Virus record (IMG/VR): IMGVR_UViG_3300042296_001394 | Coordinates: 1-39,828 of that record | Direction: 5' to 3' (one strand) | Length of the DNA stretch: 39,828 nucleotides | Source: a virus | Shown here: piece by piece, positions 1 through 7,790 of the stretch | Position numbering within the stretch: the first letter of the stretch is position 1 | Layout of the letters: the number at the start of each line of letters is the position of its first letter | The notes under the pieces: model-generated | The model's database searches: none | Told to the model about the DNA's origin: nothing | Seen by the model: only the letters and a program-made list of their open reading frames with translations | Made by a program: the position numbers and the translations under genes

Positions 1-72
1 TTTGTGACGGGACGGTTTCTTACGTTTTCGTCCGCGTCCTTTTTGCGGCGATGGCGCGACATTTTCGCCCAT
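1..72 (-). CDS. 5' fragment of a chromosomal gene with a basic N-terminus
   Basis: An open frame starts with ATG at 70-72 and runs off the left edge (24 codons, no stop). A purine-rich AAGAAGTGAG lies 9 or more bases upstream of the start. The peptide has a Lys/Arg-rich stretch (GRGRKRKKPSRHK). This is host DNA outside the left attachment site. Too little is visible to name a family. Confidence 0.45.
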   Translation of the reverse strand, partial: MGENVAPSPQKGRGRKRKKPSRHK

Positions 73-200
73 GGCCGATAACTCACTTCTTATTTTCTAT
101 CCGGGCGGATGTGCCGCCGGTACCTGAAATCAACGCTACGCGCAGAGAGACAAAGATTCAAGATTTTTGAACGCCCCCCGCAACCGCCCGATTCAGCGGG

Positions 201-229
201 TTGACCGGACATGGCCACGGGCATATACG
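201..229 (+). promoter_or_regulatory. Native host promoter of tRNA-Gln, orphaned by integration
   Basis: TTGACC (201-206), a 17-bp spacer and TATACG (224-229) form a near-consensus sigma-70 promoter ending 12 bp before the orphan 5' tRNA fragment at 242. It lies in host flanking DNA. In the uninterrupted chromosome it would drive the tRNA; now it reads into the phage left end. Confidence 0.7.
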
Positions 230-241
230 CCCACCCCTTGC

Positions 242-263
242 TCCCCGGTCGTCTAACGGTAAG
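242..263 (+). repeat. attL core: duplicated 5' end of tRNA-Gln
   Basis: Twenty-two bases are identical to positions 39730-39751 and contain CCGGTCGTCTAACGGTAAG. They correspond to the 5' acceptor strand and D-arm of the tRNA. The match ends abruptly on both sides (C versus T before it, T versus A after it), as expected for a recombination core. Confidence 0.92.
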
Positions 264-518
264 TTATTGTCCTACTGTTATTTTTCAATTACTTAACTTT
301 AGAATTTCACGCGAGTTTGCGGCTAATTCTGCGCAGCGTCGCATGGCTACATAGCAAAACGGCGACGCATTGCTACGTCGCCGCTCGGTTGACCACAGAA
401 TTTCTGTCCTGAGTCTAAAGGGGTTTAGAGTTTGGATTCCACAATACGGCCAAGCCTTTCATTTTAGGCGCTGTAAGGGGCCGCAGCGCGCTTCGGCCAC
501 TTACGGCCCCGCGCTGCC
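264..518. other. Phage left-end non-coding region (attachment arm and late terminator)
   Basis: No gene is supported here. The first 90 bases are AT-rich. A CAGCGTCGCA motif at 334-343 matches one in the right arm (39671-39680), so it may be an integrase arm-type site. A terminator follows at 354-384. A further GGGGCCG/CGGCCCC inverted repeat (477-483 and 505-511) lies close to the end of the last late gene. The stretch 73-200 in the host flank also shows no gene. Confidence 0.6.
354..384 (-). terminator. Rho-independent terminator of the late operon
   Basis: Read on the minus strand, an 8-bp GC-rich stem (360-367 paired with 376-383, CGGCGACG/CGTCGCCG, 8-base loop) is followed directly by TTTT. 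It lies downstream of the last leftward gene and close to attL, so it would stop late transcription before host DNA. Confidence 0.75.
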
Positions 519-803
519 CTATTGGGGCTTCACGGTCCCGCAAATCGCGTTGTAGCGCGCATTATGCGCCTGTATTTCGGCGACCGTCATGTCGCTGTCC
601 GCTTTATTGCCTAAATCAATCTGTTGATCGGCGGGCAAGGCGCGCTGCGCTGGCGTCAATTGGGCATAGCTGATTTTGCTATACGCCGCGCAGCTTACGT
701 CGCTAACAGTTTTCGGGGGTTCGACTGTCGCGCACGCAATCGGTATGGCGCAAAACAGGGTCGCGCTTAACCTCGGCAGCAGCTTCATTGGCATTTTTGA
801 CAT
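519..803 (-). CDS. Putative o-spanin (Rz1-like outer-membrane lipoprotein), nested with the i-spanin
   Basis: The frame is open farther upstream, but the ATG at 803 is preceded by GGAAGG at a good distance and gives a 94-residue protein. It opens with a short basic segment and hydrophobic stretch (about residues 7-24) ending at Cys24, a likely lipidation site, although Pro at -3 makes the lipobox (PIAC) unusual. Pro-rich residues follow (VEPPKTV), then a soluble domain with Cys38 and Cys88. It overlaps the 3' part of the preceding membrane gene in another frame, the classic Rz/Rz1 layout. Its role would be to fuse inner and outer membranes at lysis. The lipobox should be checked. Confidence 0.68.
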   Translation of the reverse strand: MSKMPMKLLPRLSATLFCAIPIACATVEPPKTVSDVSCAAYSKISYAQLTPAQRALPADQQIDLGNKADSDMTVAEIQAHNARYNAICGTVKPQ

Positions 804-984
804 TTGACATTCCTTCCTCTGCAACAATGGCGCGCACATTGGCCGCGCCGGTTTCTTCGGCCGACTGAAAAGCGACATCAATGAAATGGTTGATCGTGGC
901 GACCGCGATGGCGACCAAAGCCAGGGCCGTCAAAACAACGCTTAGCTTCGCCACCATATTCAACCCTTTGAACCAATCAATCAT
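703..984 (-). CDS. Putative i-spanin (Rz-like inner-membrane protein)
   Basis: This 93-residue protein has one N-terminal membrane segment (about residues 11-31) and a charged, helix-prone tail, as expected for the inner-membrane spanin subunit. The start is supported by AAGGA about 8 bases upstream of the ATG. Its last third overlaps the start of the putative lipoprotein spanin in a different frame. It is the penultimate late gene, as is common for lysis accessory genes. The sequence is too divergent to assign by motif, so the call rests on topology and arrangement. Confidence 0.7.
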   Translation of the reverse strand: MIDWFKGLNMVAKLSVVLTALALVAIAVATINHFIDVAFQSAEETGAANVRAIVAEEGMSNVKNANEAAAEVKRDPVLRHTDCVRDSRTPENC

Positions 985-1013
985 TTCAATTCCTTGCTAA
1001 ACACCGCGTCCAT

Positions 1014-1436
1014 TTAGTTTTCGCCCAGGCGGCGTGCAATCGCTCCGACCATATTTGGATTAAACTGCCAAGGGTCATCAAATTTGAGCGCACCCATAAC
1101 AATCTCGCTGCAAAACCATAGCAAGGCCGATCCGCTGTGCGGACGCCAGACAAAACCAAACAGGCCGAAATAGTCATATCCTAGACCAACGCGTTTTTCG
1201 AAAAATGCCCGCGCATATTCCTCGTCCCCGTCGATCTCGACAAAATCCCATCGGTCGGGGTGATAGTCGATGAACTTGAACCGCACACCACCATCGCGTG
1301 CAGATGCCGACGCCGACATGCCGTCGCTAAATATCAGCTCAACATGGCTATAGGCTCCCCGCGTCCACCAACGGACGGCGGCGTCAAACGCACCAGCGAA
1401 ACCGCCGCGCTTGCCCTTGTAAAGCGCAACCTTCAT
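1014..1436 (-). CDS. Permuted papain-like (YiiX/NlpC-P60-type) phage protein
   Basis: The 140-residue product has the two hallmarks of circularly permuted papain-fold proteins: a His in YSHVELIF (His31) and a late Cys in WFCSEIV (Cys109). Small proteins of this kind occur near phage lysis and tail genes and may cleave amide bonds in peptidoglycan or lipids; the substrate here is unknown. The ATG overlaps the stop of the upstream gene (ATGA), suggesting coupled translation. It is distinct from the main endolysin at 4291-4929. Confidence 0.7.
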   Translation of the reverse strand: MKVALYKGKRGGFAGAFDAAVRWWTRGAYSHVELIFSDGMSASASARDGGVRFKFIDYHPDRWDFVEIDGDEEYARAFFEKRVGLGYDYFGLFGFVWRPHSGSALLWFCSEIVMGALKFDDPWQFNPNMVGAIARRLGEN

Positions 1437-1828
1437 GGTTCAACATCTTCGACCGGCGCAGGCAAATAGCCCGCAGCCACAGGATCGTCCACCTCGACAA
1501 TTTGAAGGTGGGAATCGGGATAATCAAGCGACAACGGCGCATTAAGTAAGATGCCTTGCAACGGGTGGTCAGTGCCGAACATCTGGTCCGCAATCTCGCG
1601 ACCACGGTCGCCAAGATGTGCATATATTTTCCCATAATCCGCCCACCACAGTCCGGGCGTTTCAAGATGCGCGTGCCATTCGTCCATGTCGAACGCATCG
1701 GTCGAATAGTCTGGGTCATCTTCGCGCAGATAATTGAAACCTGCCCATATGTTTGCTTGATGCAGAATGCGCTGTTTTAGCTCTTCTGCGGTCTCTGCGT
1801 GAAGCAGAATAAATTGAATGACTTTCAT
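1433..1828 (-). CDS. Hypothetical phage protein (131 aa)
   Basis: Family not recognised. The protein is acidic and rich in aromatic residues (for example GLWWADYGKIYAH), with no membrane segment or signal. A strong Shine-Dalgarno AGGAGG lies 5 bases before the ATG, partly formed by the stop region of the tail-protein gene just upstream. It is coupled by ATGA to the downstream papain-like gene. The position between a tail protein and lysis genes suggests a virion accessory or host-interaction role, but nothing in the sequence proves it. Confidence 0.75.
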   Translation of the reverse strand: MKVIQFILLHAETAEELKQRILHQANIWAGFNYLREDDPDYSTDAFDMDEWHAHLETPGLWWADYGKIYAHLGDRGREIADQMFGTDHPLQGILLNAPLSLDYPDSHLQIVEVDDPVAAGYLPAPVEDVEP

Positions 1829-1837
1829 CTGGACCTC

Positions 1838-3466
1838 CTATGTGATTGGTATGCCGTAATAAGCGGCACGGTTGCGCTCGATTAGTTGGAGCTCGGCGGT
1901 GGAGAGAACAGGGGGGAACGAAATCAATGCTGAAATGAAACCATCCAGCTGCACGTAGCCACCAGTCCCGCCGCCAATTCTCCAGATCGATGCAGTTGTG
2001 GCGACCGTTCCCTTTGCTGCCGTTTGCGACACAATCTGGAGAGCGTTGATAGGAAATCCATCTGCATTTGCAGCATTCAGCGCGCCGCCGTTGATGCCAT
2101 AGTTCAAGTGGGTGGTGAGATCGGTGGAACCGGCCCGAAGACCCCAAAGACCACGATCCCCGGTGGCAACGTTTGCACCCTCAACCACGGGCTGATTAGT
2201 GGCGCTTCGTCTGGCTACTGTGACCACTGTATTGCCCAAAATGAAGCTTGGTGTGATGAGTATGTCAGTGCCATCAAACCTGACGACAGGCTTTCCGTTC
2301 TGTGTCTCAATCACCCCTGCATTCACAATGCGCGGCTGATTATCTGGCGTCGTTTGCGTGGCATTGCGCCCATTGCCAGATTGGTCATACCAAATGGTTA
2401 TAAACCCGTCGCCTGTGCGGACTACGTTCGTTGTTGCGTAATACGGCTGTGCGGTCGCACCCGTATTCAGTTGCGCGCCCCAGATAATGCGGTTTTGCCC
2501 GATCGTTCTGCTTGTCGTATTATCCGCATCGGCGGCTGCATTAAGCACAGATATTGCCGCAACCGTTGACGTAGCGGTGAGCGATATACGATACCAACCA
2601 TTGCCAACAGGCGTTGAACTTGCTGTTAAACCACTCCATCCAGAGCCAAGTGTCGAAACAGTGCCAAGCGCGCCGGTTAGCATATTCACCCAGCAGAGGG
2701 CTTGGTTGGTGACGACTGCCGTCTCCAAAAATCCGATACGCGCCCAAGTGCCAGTTGAACCGGCTTTGATAAAGACCGAGTATGTGACCTGCCCCGCCGC
2801 AGCGAGCGTGATTTGTTGGAACCTGCCAGACGACGATGACAGCACTGTGCATCTATCTGCGGTCAGTGTGCCATCGGGGGCTATTTGCGAGTTTGCCGCA
2901 ATGGTTTCGGCTGCGCTTGTCACCCCCTCCCACACCACGTTTTCAAACTCCTGGGATCGCAGCAGCAGGTTCTGCGATCCGACGTGCGCCAGTAACGCCG
3001 TTGTGTCTAAATCACCGTTTGCAGTAAAACCAATATCCGCCTCGGCGTTGTCGCTCGACCGGCGCACCCGTCTCACGTTGCCAGTGTAGCTGCGGCTTTC
3101 ACGGCGCAACTCATAATTGACCGCTGGCTGCACGGACAATACATCCATCACGCCAACATAAAGAAGCGCCGCCGCCGCGCTGGCATTGCCGTCCACATTT
3201 GTCGCGGTGACAATACAGCCAAACAAGGCGTTCAGGTCTGCATCTGGAATGGTGTAAGTTGAAGCCGTCGCGCCGCTAATAGGCGTTCCGTTCCGGCTCC
3301 ATTGATACGCATAGGTTATCGGCGCAGTGCCCGCCCATGTGCCAGTCGTAACCGATAGCACCGAACCAGTCTGCGAAATTACGGGAAGCACGGTGTTGAC
3401 TGGGGCGGTGGCGGGGGCACTGTTTCTAGCCGGAAAAGAATAGCCATATCGACGACCATAGCGCAT
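1838..3466 (-). CDS. Tail/receptor-binding protein with Ig-like and lectin-like (LamG/arabinofuranosidase-like) domains
   Basis: The 542-residue protein appears modular. An Ig-like repeat (about residues 20-100, with YAYQWSRNGTPISGATASTY) leads into a segment (LRRESRSYTGNVRRVRRSSDNAEADIGF) whose pattern resembles the concanavalin-like fold of arabinofuranosidase-B-type proteins. A carbohydrate-binding-like insert follows (about 165-345), and the lectin-like part resumes at ITIWYDQSGNGRNATQ and ends YYGIPIT. This is typical of phage surface-binding appendages. No catalytic residues are claimed. The gene follows a 100-residue partner with a one-base gap. It could help recognise capsule or exopolysaccharide. 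Confidence 0.75.
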   Translation of the reverse strand: MRYGRRYGYSFPARNSAPATAPVNTVLPVISQTGSVLSVTTGTWAGTAPITYAYQWSRNGTPISGATASTYTIPDADLNALFGCIVTATNVDGNASAAAALLYVGVMDVLSVQPAVNYELRRESRSYTGNVRRVRRSSDNAEADIGFTANGDLDTTALLAHVGSQNLLLRSQEFENVVWEGVTSAAETIAANSQIAPDGTLTADRCTVLSSSSGRFQQITLAAAGQVTYSVFIKAGSTGTWARIGFLETAVVTNQALCWVNMLTGALGTVSTLGSGWSGLTASSTPVGNGWYRISLTATSTVAAISVLNAAADADNTTSRTIGQNRIIWGAQLNTGATAQPYYATTNVVRTGDGFITIWYDQSGNGRNATQTTPDNQPRIVNAGVIETQNGKPVVRFDGTDILITPSFILGNTVVTVARRSATNQPVVEGANVATGDRGLWGLRAGSTDLTTHLNYGINGGALNAANADGFPINALQIVSQTAAKGTVATTASIWRIGGGTGGYVQLDGFISALISFPPVLSTAELQLIERNRAAYYGIPIT

Positions 3467-3467
3467 G

Positions 3468-3770
3468 TTATGCGACCACTAGGCTTTTGATATTCCACAC
3501 ACCCTTTAAGATAGTAAACATCAACGGGACATCGGCGGGAATTTTTAGCGGACTGTTGCTTGGATTAGGTTCGGTCCCGGTTTCATCAATGGACAGCCAG
3601 CATTCTTCGTCCGAAAAAACGTAAATTTCGCATGGACCGGTAATGCTATTGCTTAAAGTGTTATGCGCAAGGCGCTGCCCACCGTCCAAACGCAACACAG
3701 GCGCGGGCAAGCTATGATTTGGACCATTACCTAATCCGCTTTGTGGAAAAATTGCATAATTTAATGGCAT
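3468..3770 (-). CDS. Small putative tail-associated protein
   Basis: The 100-residue product is beta-rich looking (EIYVFSDEECWLSIDETG, then LMFTILKGVWNIKSLVVA) with no membrane segment. An AGGAGG Shine-Dalgarno 5 bases before the ATG fixes the start. It is immediately upstream of the lectin-like tail gene (one-base gap), which suggests a joint role in tail-tip or fibre assembly. The family was not recognised by eye. Confidence 0.72.
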   Translation of the reverse strand: MPLNYAIFPQSGLGNGPNHSLPAPVLRLDGGQRLAHNTLSNSITGPCEIYVFSDEECWLSIDETGTEPNPSNSPLKIPADVPLMFTILKGVWNIKSLVVA

Positions 3771-3779
3771 GAAAACCTC

Positions 3780-3992
3780 CTATGGCTCTAGTTTTTTCAA
3801 TCGATTTTCGATGGAATTGAGGCGGACGTCCAAACCGCCGCCTGGTGCAATCACTTCTTCAACCGCCGCGATCGCTACCGATTCCACCGCCGCCGTCTGC
3901 ACCGCACTTACCGCGACGCGCTGCCCGATAATGCGCTGTTGCTGCCGCGCGGCGCGTTGTGCGGTAAAATCAGGGCTGGGCGAACGGTTCAT
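3780..3992 (-). CDS. Small hypothetical protein coupled to the holin
   Basis: A 70-residue frame begins at an ATG overlapping the holin stop (ATGA at 3992-3989). It has a basic Gln/Arg-rich N-terminal part (RAARQQQRIIGQR), an Ala/Val-rich middle and a terminal helix (VRLNSIENRLKKLEP) that could be a short coiled coil. No membrane segment is evident. Its position among lysis genes and the coupling suggest a lysis or tail accessory. A longer reading of this frame upstream is a shadow of the holin and endolysin genes. Confidence 0.6.
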   Translation of the reverse strand: MNRSPSPDFTAQRAARQQQRIIGQRVAVSAVQTAAVESVAIAAVEEVIAPGGGLDVRLNSIENRLKKLEP

Positions 3993-4294
3993 GACTCGCC
4001 CTGCTCGTTGCGCAATGCCTGTGCATCGGACGGGCTTTGCGGATGTCCGGCTTTGCTGCTGGCCACATTGTCCGTCATGTTGGAAATGACCGCGTTTTTG
4101 TCTTGGCTCGATTTTGATGTGCCGAAATAAAAAACAAGCGCCGTCGTCACCATGCCGGACAACTGCCCCAGCATATAAATTATCATGTCGCGATTGGTTT
4201 CGGGAACCTGCCATTTGAAAAGCGCCGCCAGCGCGAGCTGGAACGACAGCAACAGCACAATGGCCAAGGTTCCGCGCATCAATTCGGTTTTCAT
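3989..4294 (-). CDS. Putative holin (two membrane segments)
   Basis: The 101-residue protein has hydrophobic segments at about residues 8-26 and 38-57, then a hydrophilic tail starting FGTSKSSQDKN, a pattern seen in small phage holins. It is directly downstream of the endolysin gene with an ATGA overlap, the usual pairing. It would open the inner membrane to release the endolysin, which lacks a signal peptide. The specific holin family is not assigned. Confidence 0.78.
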   Translation of the reverse strand: MKTELMRGTLAIVLLLSFQLALAALFKWQVPETNRDMIIYMLGQLSGMVTTALVFYFGTSKSSQDKNAVISNMTDNVASSKAGHPQSPSDAQALRNEQGES

Positions 4295-4929
4295 GCCTCA
4301 CTTGCCCCTGTTGTGCCACGCGGCATGACCGGTAGCTTTATGTTGAGTAAAGGTATGGACGAAGGCCAGCGTATCGCCGTCACTTCGCTTACCAATATGT
4401 CGATGATCGACACCATATTGCCCTGATTACCGCCCAGGCACTTATAATATTTGCCGTCGCCGGTTATGCCAACGATCAGGAACACATGGTTGCCGCCAAC
4501 GCGTTTCTTGACACCCACGGCACCGACTTGCGGCGAACAGGCCTTGCCCCATGTTGCCCAGCTAATCGCGCGCGGCGCGTCTTTGGGCGGCACGATGCCG
4601 CACTTGACCATGACATAGGCCATGAACCCGCCACACCACGGCGTTTCATCATCGGTGAACCATGACGCCTTTGCCGCTGCCCAATATTCGAGGATTTTGG
4701 GATTATGCTTTGGCCCCGGCACTTCTTTCAGGCCCAATTGCGACCGCGCAATATTCACCCACGGCACATCGCTGTTGTGCGGCACCCTGGCCGTTTGCGG
4801 CTTCAACGTGCCATCTGGCTTTAATCCGGCTTCCAGCGCCGCCATAATATCATTGTACAGGTCGGCAGGAATTGACCCGCGACGCACGCGCAACGCTTTG
4901 ATGAACGCGCCGTGGTTGAATGCGTTCAT
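4291..4929 (-). CDS. Endolysin, NlpC/P60-like (TIGR02594-type) peptidoglycan hydrolase
   Basis: The catalytic pattern of papain-like peptidoglycan amidases is visible in 212 residues: Cys99 in TPWCGGFMAYV, His148 in GGNHVFLIVG, and the downstream GGNQGN (residues 166-171). The conserved opening PWVNIARSQLGLKEVPG (residues 56-72) is typical of the TIGR02594 family. No signal peptide is present, so export through the adjacent holin is expected. The short region 1-50 is helical and of unknown role. It is ATGA-coupled to genes on both sides in a lysis cassette. Confidence 0.87.
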   Translation of the reverse strand: MNAFNHGAFIKALRVRRGSIPADLYNDIMAALEAGLKPDGTLKPQTARVPHNSDVPWVNIARSQLGLKEVPGPKHNPKILEYWAAAKASWFTDDETPWCGGFMAYVMVKCGIVPPKDAPRAISWATWGKACSPQVGAVGVKKRVGGNHVFLIVGITGDGKYYKCLGGNQGNMVSIIDILVSEVTAIRWPSSIPLLNIKLPVMPRGTTGASEA

Positions 4930-5288
4930 TGCACTGCCTCCTGTGAGGCTCGGCGGCGGCAGCGTGGTAGAGACTGGCGTTTGCCGTCGATCTGGTCGAG
5001 CAATTCAAGCCAGCTTTGCGGGATCGGCTCTTCAAGGCTCCATGTCGCGCGCAATGTGCGCGCAAGCGGCGCAACCGAAGGGTTTTTGGGCGGCACGCCA
5101 TTGGTGCACAACTCAAAACATATTTCTGTCGTCAGACGCATCCGCTCTTGGTCACGACCGCGATGCTGCTTGCAGTCATTAACGTCACGTTGCAGCGTTT
5201 CAAATTTCCGCCAAAGGAAAGCGACGCCAGCGCCAACCGGCGTAAGCGCGCCGACTGCGGCGGATATGATGATAGCTAGGTCGCTCAT
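4926..5288 (-). CDS. Small membrane protein of the lysis cassette (holin-like or spanin-like)
   Basis: The 120-residue protein has one N-terminal membrane segment (about 4-25, LAIIISAAVGALTPVGAGVAFLW) followed by a charged, helix-prone cytoplasmic or periplasmic part. It overlaps the 19-codon ORF upstream and the endolysin downstream by ATGA. Because a two-segment holin and a spanin pair are already present, this could be an antiholin or an accessory holin; topology alone does not decide. Confidence 0.7.
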   Translation of the reverse strand: MSDLAIIISAAVGALTPVGAGVAFLWRKFETLQRDVNDCKQHRGRDQERMRLTTEICFELCTNGVPPKNPSVAPLARTLRATWSLEEPIPQSWLELLDQIDGKRQSLPRCRRRASQEAVQ

Positions 5289-5344
5289 TGGTAGCCCCCA
5301 TGAAAAAGCGTTTCAATCCGCATGAGGCGCTCCCCTTGTGTCAT
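5285..5344 (-). CDS. 19-codon ORF linking two genes by ATGA overlaps at both ends
   Basis: Between the S74-like gene and the membrane gene lies MTQGERLMRIETLFHGGYQ. Its ATG overlaps the upstream TGA, and its TGA overlaps the next ATG. It may be a coupling peptide, or the displaced N-terminus of the membrane protein, since phage membrane proteins often begin with an ERL-RIETL-like segment. Coding status is plausible from the overlaps but unproven. Confidence 0.4.
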   Translation of the reverse strand: MTQGERLMRIETLFHGGYQ

Positions 5345-5610
5345 GATTTTGCATTTTCCAGCAAGGCAACGCGGGCAGTGAGTAACTGAATGTGCTTTAG
5401 CATCATCGGAATAAACTTTGAAAAATCTACGCCAAGAATACCATCCGGCCCGCTCGATACGGCCTCTGGATAAACGTCAAGCAATTCTTGGGCAATCGCG
5501 CCATAACGCTGGTGTTCATCATTGACCTTCCAATCAAACTGACGAATCAAAATGGACAATATAATGCTTTCCGGGTCCTGTGCGTCCGCAATGTTTTTCT
5601 CTAAAGCCAT
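5341..5610 (-). CDS. Stand-alone S74-like intramolecular chaperone domain (tail fibre chaperone)
   Basis: The ATG at 5610 gives 89 residues. The core, FDWK then YGAIAQELLDVYPEAV, ILGVDFSKFIPMMLKHIQLLTARVALLE, matches the C-terminal chaperone (peptidase S74) domain that normally ends phage spikes and fibres. Here it is a separate gene 38 bases after the spike stop. The usual N-terminal Ser-Asp-x-Arg-x-Lys part, including the autocleavage serine, is absent. It could trimerise the upstream tailspike in trans. An upstream TTG/GTG start is possible; no strong Shine-Dalgarno is seen. Confidence 0.75.
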   Translation of the reverse strand: MALEKNIADAQDPESIILSILIRQFDWKVNDEHQRYGAIAQELLDVYPEAVSSGPDGILGVDFSKFIPMMLKHIQLLTARVALLENAKS

Positions 5611-5648
5611 TTTAATCACCAATCAAAATCAAAAGGGTGTGTTGTTGG

Positions 5649-7790
5649 TTAAACGGGATATGAAACCTGAAAACTAATCTGGCTTGTGTTTGTAAAATTA
5701 GTGTCTGCAAGGTTTGTCAATGATGCAGCGCCTTGCATAAACAGCGGAGCGTTAATGCTGGCAGACGCTTCGACGTACCCCAGAATAGGGCTTGTCAAAC
5801 CGCTCATACCTGAGACGCCGAGAACCGAAAACACTGGAAGCTGCGGGGTATCTTCGCGGCTATAAACGGGCATGATAAGTTGCGCAGCGCCAGTTGACGA
5901 TCCTTTTGCGGATAGGGTAAGCTTGCCTATGACCGTGCATAACCCGCCTTGGATGTAGTAGTCAGCAGATTGGTCGGTAAAGGTCATGCCTGTGCTACCG
6001 CCGCCGAATTGCAAACCGGGCGTGTATGTAAAACGTTTTGCGCCGACGAAGCCAGTGTTGTTCAGCAATTCTTTTTTGCGAAGTGCCGTGTCGTTTTTGT
6101 CATCGTAAAAGTTATCAAGGTTTACGTTGCAGACGTTAGCTGCGCCCAGCGTAACTGTTGTGATTATGCGGTTATTGCTATTTCCAACAAAGGTAAAATT
6201 GTTGAACAGCGTGCCCGTCGATGACGCTTGCGACGTTGTGTTTTGAAAATAATTATATTCAATCCCTAACCCAAACGCCCCGCAGTTTTCTTCGGTATAT
6301 TTTACAAACACGTCTACCACATACGCAGGGGTCGGTTGCGTGGCGGGGTTGTGCTGCGATTGGAACGCTAAACGCGAAGTGGCAAGGTTTGCCTTGTTCT
6401 TGAATACACAATCTATTTTGATGTTTCGCGTGTTTGCCGTGTAAGCCTTGACCAAGCAGCCAAGCCCAGTGTTTGCATTGGATGCAAAGTCAATCGTCCC
6501 AGTGACTGATACTTGCACGGTGTCATAGATGAAAAACCCACGGTTCTTGCCGTAAGTGTATATGTTTTCAACCAGCACGTTGACGCCATTACCGCGACAC
6601 GCAAGGCCGTAATTGCCCTTATAGAAATAGGTCGATCCGGTCAAAGTTAGGTTTGTAACGCGGAAAGCTGATGCAGGGTCGCCAGCCACATCAACGCTGG
6701 TGTAGTGATCGTTAATGCGCGTGTTGTTCAACGTGATGTTTTCAGAGTTTTGCGTAAAGCTGACAAACCCAATTCCGTTTGTGCCTGTGGTGCTGACGGT
6801 TGATCCGGTCATCACGGTTGCGCCGGTCATCTGCAAATTGTTAAACGTCAAGTTCGAGCAACCATCAAACAGCAACGTATATCCGCCGTCAGTTTTGTCG
6901 GAGACCAACTCCGCACCGTCGAATATAAAGTTCACGTTATTAAGGTCGGTCACATAAATCTGAACATCATTAGATGTAGCTGCATATGCAAAAGTGCCGC
7001 TAATTTCAGGGATGCTGACAACTTGCTGAACGCCAGACACAAGATATTGCCCCTTGGGGAATAGCACTGTGCCGCCGCCATTGGCTTTTACAGCAGCAAT
7101 CGTATTGATGATGGCTAGACGATCATTAGCAACACCGTTGCCGACTGCGCCGAAATCCTTAACGCTTACAATATCGCGCAGCTTGTCGGATGCTGACCGC
7201 AATACACTACCAAATAAATCTGGATCGTAAAGCACGATATCGCCACCTGGCCCTGTAGCCAAATCTCCACGCAAAGCCGCGTCGCCACCGCCCGTGCCTT
7301 CCGACCAAAACCAAGAACCGCCAATTGTACGCGACAAAAACTTGCCAGCTCCATCGAGTAAGGATGGCAGAACGCCAGCGATTTGACCTTTTGGCGATTG
7401 TAATGCGCGGTGATCCAGCTTTTCGCGCGCCACTTCTTGCTCCTGCAACGCCATCAACTGCCGGTCGTTTTCGCGCTCTAGCGCCGACGAACGGATTGCT
7501 TCGAACGGCGGCAATTCATATTCTTGCTCAAGCGACGTAGCGCGCTCGACGCGAAAATCATCATTGACTGGCCATGCCGCAAGCGCCGTGACGCTGCCCG
7601 TGCCATCGGGGCCGCTGCCGCTTATGCTGTAATCGTCGCCGAGAACGAGCACGGTTTCGGCGGCGGTTACTGCCGCAATGTGCGTGACGACGATCTGTTC
7701 ACCGGCCAGAAATTGCCATGGAATCGCCTCGGCCGTCATTGCCGCGCCGGGCTTGAAGGTGAATGGCTGATACTGGGTGGAAACCGTCAT
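5649..7790 (-). CDS. Tailspike with T7-fibre-like N-terminus and pectate-lyase-like beta-helix
   Basis: The first roughly 130 residues (MTVSTQYQPFTFKPG to EQEVAREKLDHRAL) resemble the virion-anchoring N-terminus of T7-type fibres. A linker follows, then the pectate-lyase superfamily opening IVSVKDFGAVGNGVANDRLAI (about residues 208-228) and GGGTVLFPKGQYLVSG. The long Asn/Thr/Val-rich remainder fits a right-handed beta-helix. Such spikes bind and often cleave surface polysaccharide; the catalytic residues and substrate cannot be read here. It has its own promoter at 7878-7906, an 80-base leader and a separate S74-like chaperone downstream. Confidence 0.88.
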   Translation of the reverse strand: MTVSTQYQPFTFKPGAAMTAEAIPWQFLAGEQIVVTHIAAVTAAETVLVLGDDYSISGSGPDGTGSVTALAAWPVNDDFRVERATSLEQEYELPPFEAIRSSALERENDRQLMALQEQEVAREKLDHRALQSPKGQIAGVLPSLLDGAGKFLSRTIGGSWFWSEGTGGGDAALRGDLATGPGGDIVLYDPDLFGSVLRSASDKLRDIVSVKDFGAVGNGVANDRLAIINTIAAVKANGGGTVLFPKGQYLVSGVQQVVSIPEISGTFAYAATSNDVQIYVTDLNNVNFIFDGAELVSDKTDGGYTLLFDGCSNLTFNNLQMTGATVMTGSTVSTTGTNGIGFVSFTQNSENITLNNTRINDHYTSVDVAGDPASAFRVTNLTLTGSTYFYKGNYGLACRGNGVNVLVENIYTYGKNRGFFIYDTVQVSVTGTIDFASNANTGLGCLVKAYTANTRNIKIDCVFKNKANLATSRLAFQSQHNPATQPTPAYVVDVFVKYTEENCGAFGLGIEYNYFQNTTSQASSTGTLFNNFTFVGNSNNRIITTVTLGAANVCNVNLDNFYDDKNDTALRKKELLNNTGFVGAKRFTYTPGLQFGGGSTGMTFTDQSADYYIQGGLCTVIGKLTLSAKGSSTGAAQLIMPVYSREDTPQLPVFSVLGVSGMSGLTSPILGYVEASASINAPLFMQGAASLTNLADTNFTNTSQISFQVSYPV

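Noticed and set aside
370-555. Rightward 61-codon ORF near the left end
   Set aside because: It crosses the late terminator and the end of the spanin gene, has no ribosome site and an atypical composition.
986-1177. 63-codon leftward ORF
   Set aside because: It is an alternative frame of the papain-like gene at 1014-1436.
1838-3466. Diversity-generating retroelement target, as in BPP-1-type phages
   Set aside because: No reverse transcriptase gene or template repeat was found anywhere in the window.
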